Assembly: GCA_036936605.1 (NCBI GenBank)
Contig: JAUPFV010000001.1
Location: 156,211,187-156,275,186 of the forward strand
Direction of reading: 5' to 3'
From: Limnanthes douglasii subsp. nivea
Taxonomy: Eukaryota > Streptophyta > Magnoliopsida > Brassicales > Limnanthaceae
DNA length: 64,000 nucleotides
A program made the translations under genes and the position numbers. This document shows, piece by piece, positions 57,514-64,000 of this stretch. The notes beneath the pieces are model-generated. The model saw only the letters and a list, made by a program, of their open reading frames with translations, was not told the DNA's origin and did not search any database. Within the stretch, counting starts at the first letter, position 1, and the number at the start of each line of letters is the position of its first letter.

Positions 57514-60500
57514 TTAAGGATTGAGATCCCTTTTCAAATACCCAATTGTCAATCCTTCAAGAAATGTGATGGCTCTGAGAAATCTTAGAGCCTGAGCTTG
57601 ATTAAAATCTATATTTTGAGCAGATTTAAGAGTTTTCTTAACAATCCAATCAACCGCCTCATTTTGCTCTCGAAAAATGTAAATGCAAAACATTGTAGAT
57701 AAGATTTGTTTCTGACAGCCGCACATCACTGGCTCAAGAAACAAAGGAGTTCTCCCATGGAGAACCAATTCAGTGAGGATACTTGAGTCTGTTTCAATAT
57801 CCAACTGATTAATCCTTTTAGAGCGACAAAGTGATAATCCATCCAATAAGGCCCTACATTCAGCCACATACCCAATAGAGCGATAAAGTGATGCCCATAC
57901 CCAAATATGATGTTACCTTTACTGTGACGGACTAACCCACCTCCACTAGATTCACCAGAAAGGTTAGAAGCTCCACCAGAGTTTAGTTTATATCGGTTTG
58001 ATTTGGGATTAACCCAAGAAAGAGATAAAGATATTATGAGCTTTTTTAGGTATTTTAATAAAGGACCAATCTTGTTGTCAAAACCCTAGTGGCTTCTCTT
58101 GAGGAGATTAGTTCTATCAAGACCAGTTAGGATGTGAGTAACATGGTCAATCATGATTTGGTAGTGATAATCTTCTCATTGTGTTTCCTCTGGTTTCTCG
58201 AGACCTATATGACCTAGGAAATAATTGAAGGAAAAATAGATCTAATATGAACAACCTTATTTGTATACCAGTACCATGACCTTACTAGGTCAGTAAAGGT
58301 CATGTTCCTAGTAATATAGATGTTGAATAGGTAGTAAAATGGCTCCAAATACTCCATGCACTCTGGAAGCTAACGAAAACATGATTTAAGTTTTCAGAGT
58401 TGTCACAATGCTGCCATTTTAAAGCAAATTGAAAGTTTCTCTTTTGGCGGACATAATTAATGGGCAACCAACTATACAGAGCTCTCCATAGAAGAAATGT
58501 GCATTTACGGGGGTGATTGAATTCCAGGTTTTCTTAAAGAGGTTAGAGCAGTTTCATTTATTTCTTCTAAAATTCCAGGTAGATTTAGTGTTGTACATAC
58601 CATCGAGACTCAGAGACCAGTTAATAGTACCAAGATTATCATTAAGAGAAACTTTCTAAATATTGTGGATTTTAGAAAATATAACAGAGGCCTCAAGTTT
58701 GGCCATGTTCCAACCCATTTTCTGAGAAATTTTTTAACTTCAACATCCTCAAAACTTATTATATCATCACCTTTAATGAAGGTTAAAAATTGTTGTCAAT
58801 AACACCATTTATCTAGCCAAAAATCCATGTATCCAGAACCAAGATGCTATAAGATAAATCTCTCAACATTGTCTTTGATGTTCCTGAGCCTAACACAGAC
58901 TTTAGAGCTTCTAATAGGTGTCGAAACGGTAATAAGGTGATAATTATTACTGTAAATTGAAAAAATTATCCTAGCCCACAAAGATTTATGAGCCCTGAAA
59001 TTAAACCATGGCCTGTGAGAAAAAATCTCATCTAGCTCTTTAATATTTCTAACATTTAAACCACGCTCTTCAAAAGGTTTGCAGACCGTAGACCACTGAT
59101 CCTAATTGATTTTTAGTTTACTTTATTTAGAGCCCCACATAAATTTATCATATAGCAGTTCAATCCTTTGAATGAAAGATTTAGGAATTATAGAGTTTTG
59201 GATTATATATGTAGGGAAGGATAAGAGAACAGATTGAATTAAAGTGAACCTTCCACCGAATGATGGAACACTTTGATCCCATTCAGGTATCTTATTTCTG
59301 ATTTTGAACACCAACTCATCATAATTACTAATCTTGTTGATGATGCTTACAATTTTGCCCAGGTACTTGAAAGGAATGAAGTTATGCTTGAATCCTATGG
59401 TGATTTCCAGACTGTTAATTCTTTGAGGTAACAAAATTTTTGCCACAATTACTTTAGATTTATCCTTGTTTATAAGCTGACCATATTTTTCTTCATAATG
59501 AGACAAAAGACTAAGATTTTGGAGACTCAGGAGGTAGCACCATTGCAAACTATAAGGAGATCATCAGAAAAAGGCATGCAAGGTATGCTAATACTCCCTC
59601 TATTATTGTATTTAGTAGCAAGGCAATCCAGTGATAGCTTTTTAAGACCCCTAATCAGATACTCCTCTGCTAGGATAAAAAGACTATGTGACATGGGGTC
59701 ACCCTGTATTAAGCCTTTATTAGATTTAAAACACTTTCAACTCCCTATTGATGATGATAGAGCAAAAAATGTTGTCAATATTATTTTCAACAACCTTAAT
59801 AATTAGAGCCAAAACCAAAAGTAGCCAAGACACTTAGGAGAAAGCTATGGTTTATCTCAAATGCTTTAGCTATATCTATTTTCAAGATAACATTACTGCC
59901 TCTTTCCTTACTTATTAGATCATAGTAAAGTTCATGAGCAATTATGATATTCTCATGAATGTTCCTGCCCTTAACAAAATCTCATTGCTCATCTGAAATT
60001 AGGTTAGGAAAAATAGAAGGAATTCTATTATTAATTATCTTGAAAATGATTCTATTAAACATGGTGGTTAGAATTATATGCGTGAAATCTTTCAAAGACT
60101 TTGGAGAAGTATTTTTGGGGATGAGGCAAAAACAATAGTTAGACCCCTTTAGGAATAGGTTTATCTCTAAAAACTTCATATATAGCTTCACATAGATTAC
60201 TTGAAATAATATGCCACTAAACTTGATTTTTCTTTCCATTGAAGCAATCACGACCAGCAACAAAATTAGGGTTTAGATCTTTGATGATATAATAGATTTT
60301 AAATTTCTAAGGCATAGCCATTAGCATTTCATTCTCTTGTTCGTGGACTAGTTTGGGGATGTAGTCAATAAAGATATTAAACTTCTAAGGGTTAAGAATA
60401 TCAGCCAGGAAATTCTTAAAATACTCCACAGTATAATCCCCAATTGATTTTTGATCTTCTAGCCAATCAGACCCAGACCATATCATGTTAATTATGTTCC

Positions 60501-61613
60501 TCTTATTTCTTATTTTTCAAACTATGAAAAAATATATGTTTTTATCACTATCTTTAATCCAGGTAGAGTGAGTTATATGCTCACAATAAACTTCATCTCT
60601 AGAAAATTGCATTAGCTGAGTATCTTTAGCAGAATCCAGAAGTGTCTTGTCTTTAATAAAGTTAGTAGCTTGATAGCTAGCTTCTTTGCAGGAGATTTGT
60701 TCTTCTATATGTTTAATGGAGTAAAAATAATTCAAAAAACATTATTGTTCCATAATTTGAGATTAGATTTTAGCCTCCTTAGCTTGAACCAGGATTTCTG
60801 AAGAGGGGTTTCCATAAGATCCACAGACCATGTAGAACTCACTTTTTTGTAAAACTCGCTATTTTGTAGAACTCACTATCAAGAACCCCCATGTTCAAGA
60901 ATTTAAAAGAAGATTTGATCTTCTCTAGGCTAGATCATATAGAAATGCTGATATGAGAGTCTTTAGAGCATGTTTTAGCAAGGTGAATAACTTTTGTAGA
61001 TTCAAATTAGTTAAGGAAGATGTTATTGTATAGTACACGGTCTAGCCTTCTCCACTTTTAGCCATTAGTCCATGTAAATTTAGAACCTGAGAACCCTGCA
61101 TCAAATAGATCACAAGCAAAGATAAAATTGTTAAAATCGCCAATGCTATTAAGGTAGGTTGTCGAGTAGTGAAGTTGTTCATTAATGTTAGAGATAATGT
61201 TGAAATCCCCCAGAATGATCCATTCTTTACTTCCACCTTCAATAGACCTGAGGTTGTCCCATGTTTTAGTTCCATCTTCTAAGAACTCTAAAACACTTGG
61301 CATAAACCTCTGTCACTTTAAATTCTTTGTTCAAAGCACAATGCTTGATACCAAGGTGGATAAATTAATCTTCATTAGCTAAGAATTCAACTAGGTACTC
61401 TTCCTTCCACATGACCCAAACTCTATTGCTGACATTATTAATGAAACCTTGGAAACCCAAGTTCTTTAAAATAGATTCCAGTTAAGAATGACTTATTATG
61501 GGTTCTCGAACAGCCATAAAGTCTGTTTAATACGTTTTAAGAGATTTAAGCCTATTCATAGTATCCTTGTTACCAAAAGCACGAACATTCCAATTCAAGA
61601 TTGAAATGGTCAT
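57514..61613 (-). pseudogene. LINE-4 ORF2 remnant (endonuclease - RT - RNase H)
   Basis: Start at 61,613 (MTISILNWNVRAFGNKDT), with FMAVREP, then ILGDFNIISN and GSKFTWTNG at 61,058-61,230; RT pieces with LIPKN at about 60,110, GLIQGDP at about 59,700 and a block at 59,123-59,548 (YGQLINKDKSK, FGGRFTLIQSVLLSFP); RNase H 57,514-57,867 (MAECRALLDGLSLC, LDIETDSS, FREQNEAVDWIVKK) with the C-terminal LRAITFLEGLTIGY. The first catalytic Asp region lies upstream in another frame. More than ten disruptions. Confidence 0.78.
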
Positions 61614-62440
61614 TTGGAAGAATTATATGAATTTATAGCTCCTTTATGTTGCACTAATTTAGATGATATAAAACCATTAGAGTTCATAAGTTTCAAGTTC
61701 TTAGATTCACCAGTAACTATTTTTCTATTTTCAAGTGAACAAGAAAGGCTACCAGTTATTTCCTTTGTTGAAGATGAAGTTTCTTGATGAAGATTATTAG
61801 GGATATTGTTGATATGCGTCAGAGTTTCCAGCTCATAAGATAATTATTGATGATCTTTACTTACAAAATTTATAATCTTTGGCATATTAGTCTCACGGTC
61901 CACCATAATTATTTCAACAGAACGATTTTGGTGAGTTTCAATTGTTTTATATTCTAAAACATTAGAAGAGTTCAGTCTTGAAGATTCTTCTTTATTTTTT
62001 TAAATGACTGATTTGATTCTTTGAGGATGGTTTTGGGCAGGTGGCTTGGGTTCAGGGATGTTTAAGGAGTTAAAGAGGGCTATCATTCTTGCAATTCTTC
62101 TCAGCATGGCCCAGGTGATAGCAAAATGGCGCAGTAGTCAGGGTAAGTATCGTATACCAGCTCTTGCAAAAAACCTTCCTCACCAAAACAAACCCAAAAT
62201 TTCTTAAGTAAAAGCTTTGAAACATCCATTTCAACCCAGATTTTATAAAAATTGAATCTTGTATGATCCATAGGAGGGACTCAAATATTCAGATGAGAGC
62301 CAAGGCTCTTTGCTAGCTCAATTATAGTGTTTTCATTAAAGATGTATTCTGGAAGGTTCAGGAGGTTGACATAAACAGGAGTAATAGGGTTTTCAAGATT
62401 AGGGTTAAAGAAATGACCATATTTAAGATTCTTATTGTTT
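61610..62440 (-). pseudogene. LINE-4 ORF1 remnant
   Basis: Minus-strand pieces show the end of the DUF4283-like domain (NPITPVYVNLLNLPEYIFN near 62,400), WVCFGEEGFLQEL near 62,190 and a decayed knuckle (CYHLGHAEKNC near 62,110). The tail has many stops. Its TGA overlaps the ORF2 ATG at 61,610-61,613. Sequence to the right of 62,440 no longer fits ORF1. Confidence 0.65.
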
Positions 62441-62990
62441 TATTCCCCACGTCCCAAACATGCATAAGCCAAATCTTTTTCAGATTATCCAACATAACAA
62501 ATTAAATATATATGTGCCTGAAGCCCAAATGGGTGATACTGAAATCACCCTTGAATCGAAAGCTTTCCAAGAATTTTTTGACAGCCAAAAAAATGACACA
62601 AGCCTCATCACTAAAGATTTAATGGCTAGGGAGCTTCTTCATGAAGCCAAACTTTTTCAAAAATCAGAGAGATAATACAGAGTCGAAGATCTAAGAAAAC
62701 CAAGGAAGCATCCTTTCTAGAAAGAATGAGCAGATACAAAGGCTTGAATCAAATCCCCAAACACTATCATTCTTTTAAGACTTCTGGCTACCTGTATAGA
62801 TAAAATTTGTGAAATAATTTTCAAGAAAGGGCTTGTTTCTTCAAGTTATATCAAAAATATATTACAAATAAAATAAAAGAGAATAAAAAAAGAAAATTAT
62901 CAAGATGCAGTAACATCGAGATTAAAATCAGAGCACCAAATATTAAAGAGGAAAGCTAACAACTTATACAGAGAACAAGGTAATTTTATT
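62441..62990. other. Unassigned segment between LINE-4 and LINE-5
   Basis: It interrupts LINE-4 ORF1 and precedes the LINE-5 3' UTR. A plus-strand frame at 62,460-62,675 (71 codons) reads MHKPNLFQIIQHNKLNIYVP, ending ARELLHEAKLFQKSER. Its composition is protein-like with balanced charged residues and few repeats, and after a stop the same frame continues YRVEDLRKPRKHPF. I do not recognise it; it may be a piece of a host gene or of another element's coding region carried here. Confidence 0.35.
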
Positions 62991-64000
62991 TAGGTTTGCA
63001 GAAAGAGGATTTCAAAATAGGTTTAATCATTATTACAGATATAACCTAAGCCTAGGCTCTCCAAAAGAGTGATGGCACTCAAACGGGGAGGAGCTTCAAA
63101 TTTATCAAATTCGATTTTCATTTTACATTTCCAAGTCCATTTAGCAAGCCAATAAGTTGCTTTATAAGGTGCCTTTTTGGCATGATTGAATCAATAAGGA
63201 TGTAACTGAAAAGAAGTTTCCATAATAAAAATGGAATTTTTTTAGGAGTAAAAGAATTCCAAATTTTATTAAAGAGGTTAGAGTTATAGTGGTGATGTCT
63301 TATCTGATTCCAAGTTTCCTTGGGTTTGAACTTGAAATATTTAGAGAGATTCTATAAGATAGTATCATCATAGTTTAGATTGATTGAGGTTGAGTGAATA
63401 AGACTAATGGTAGTTTGAGTCGGGCAAACCTCTTAGTCTGTCATTATTCCATGTATTATCAGTCCAGAAAGCCTTCACATTTTCATGTATGAACCAAGAA
63501 TTGTCCATATTGTCATCTAGCTTGATTAGAGGAGAGTGGTTGTACCAATTTTCTAGTCAGAAATCAACATCTCTCTTTCCTAGCTTGATTGGCAAGTCTT
63601 TTCCATATGTGAGAGCCACCCTTATTGCATGAAACCTGCATAGGGTGTAAGTTCTTGCAATATATATTATGCAAAGGTTAACCCAAATTCTATTTTTCTT
63701 TTTGAAAATCATACTAAATTTTACAAGAAAAAATGTTATGAATATTAGATAAATTTCTAATATTGAGTCCACCTTCACTAAATGGCTTACATATAACCTT
63801 GTAATTAGACCAGTGGATTCTTTGTCATTAATGGTTGAGCCTCAAAGAAATTTATTAGAATTTCTTTATAACCTAGAAATGATGCAGAAGGTAAACAACA
63901 ACTTTCAATCCAATATATAAGAGTAGTCATCAATACTGAACTAATAAGAATTAACCTGCCCCCATCAGATAAGTTCTTGTTCTCCCATTCAAATATGTTA
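62991..64000 (-). mobile_element. LINE-5: minus-strand LINE relic, continues past the right edge
   Basis: Minus strand from the edge: end of RT (GGRLILISSVLMT at about 63,910-63,960), GGLNIRNLSNI at about 63,770, zinc-binding-region-like VWNSFTPKKIPFLLW at about 63,240, then directly the C-terminal tail of RNase H (YWLAKWTWK, APPRLSAITLLESLGLGYI) ending at TAA 63,023-63,025. The catalytic part of RNase H is missing, so there is an internal deletion near 63,180. The tail ESLGLGY resembles families A and C. Too short for family assignment. Confidence 0.7.

Larger units (their letters stand above)
57427..62440 (-). mobile_element. LINE-4: decayed minus-strand LINE (third family)
   Basis: Read right to left: end of ORF1 with knuckle, ATGA overlap at 61,610-61,613, endonuclease, RT, zinc-binding region and RNase H ending at 57,514. 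It differs from families A and B but has the same plan. The 3' end is not resolved: Copia-3 sits at its 3' side and no A tail or duplication was found. The 5' end is broken in ORF1 at about 62,440. Confidence 0.8.

Noticed and set aside
61613..61660. Family-A type hairpin upstream of the LINE-4 stop-start
   Set aside because: A similar-looking AGGAGCTATAAATTCAT exists, but its arms mismatch at several positions and the spacing is 13 nt rather than 16.

Overview
The window reads as nuclear DNA of a flowering plant, most likely a eudicot: AT-rich, with short GT-AG introns of 78-79 bp, plant-type LINEs ending in an RNase H domain, Ty1/copia elements primed by initiator tRNA-Met, a tRNA-derived SINE, and a Mutator-like element (MULE) carrying a plant mobile domain gene. 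I found no convincing single-copy host gene. Almost all of the 64 kb is transposable-element sequence of different ages, partly nested.

Layout. 1-5,330: decayed family-A LINE (LINE-1), entering from the left. 5,330-11,700: AT-rich DNA with a SINE in a 16-bp target duplication, degenerate repeats and a small LTR-element remnant. 11,700-17,633: remains of one copia element (minus), joined to a 3'-truncated second copia element with its 5' LTR. 17,908-24,018: almost readable full-length family-B LINE (LINE-2) with an 11-bp target duplication. 24,386-30,190: decayed family-B LINE (LINE-3). 30,331-35,467: an old terminal-inverted-repeat DNA transposon containing an internally deleted family-A LINE (LINE-6, minus, 15-bp duplication). 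36,278-42,885: full-length but mutated family-A LINE (LINE-7, 17-bp duplication). 43,203-51,271: an 8.07-kb MULE with a 9-bp duplication. 52,470-57,421: nearly intact, young copia element with two LTRs. 57,430-64,000: two minus-strand LINE relics (LINE-4, LINE-5).

The most unusual unit is the MULE. Two outer genes face inward from the ends, as in maize MuDR: on the left a transposase continuous with an OTU cysteine-protease domain, on the right a plant-mobile-domain gene in the place mudrB holds in MuDR. Each appears to have a tiny first exon and a first intron of about 583 bp filled with an array of inverted CCGGCGGG-type repeats, so the two arms mirror each other. Between them two small, intact, paralogous SANT/trihelix-like genes diverge from a 302-bp spacer with five E2F-type sites. 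The outer genes are broken by stops; the two small genes are not.

A second signal lies in the LINEs. In all six copies where the junction can be seen, ORF1 and ORF2 overlap as ATGA. In the three family-A copies a 17-nt hairpin sits exactly 16 nt upstream of that ATG, and the two perfect versions differ by paired (covarying) changes. Family-B copies have unrelated but also strong hairpins 26-28 nt upstream. This suggests an RNA element for stop-start translation of ORF2.

Coordinates of decayed elements are approximate unless a target duplication fixes them. Splice sites, domain names and regulatory sites were read by eye; no alignment, search or folding program was run.
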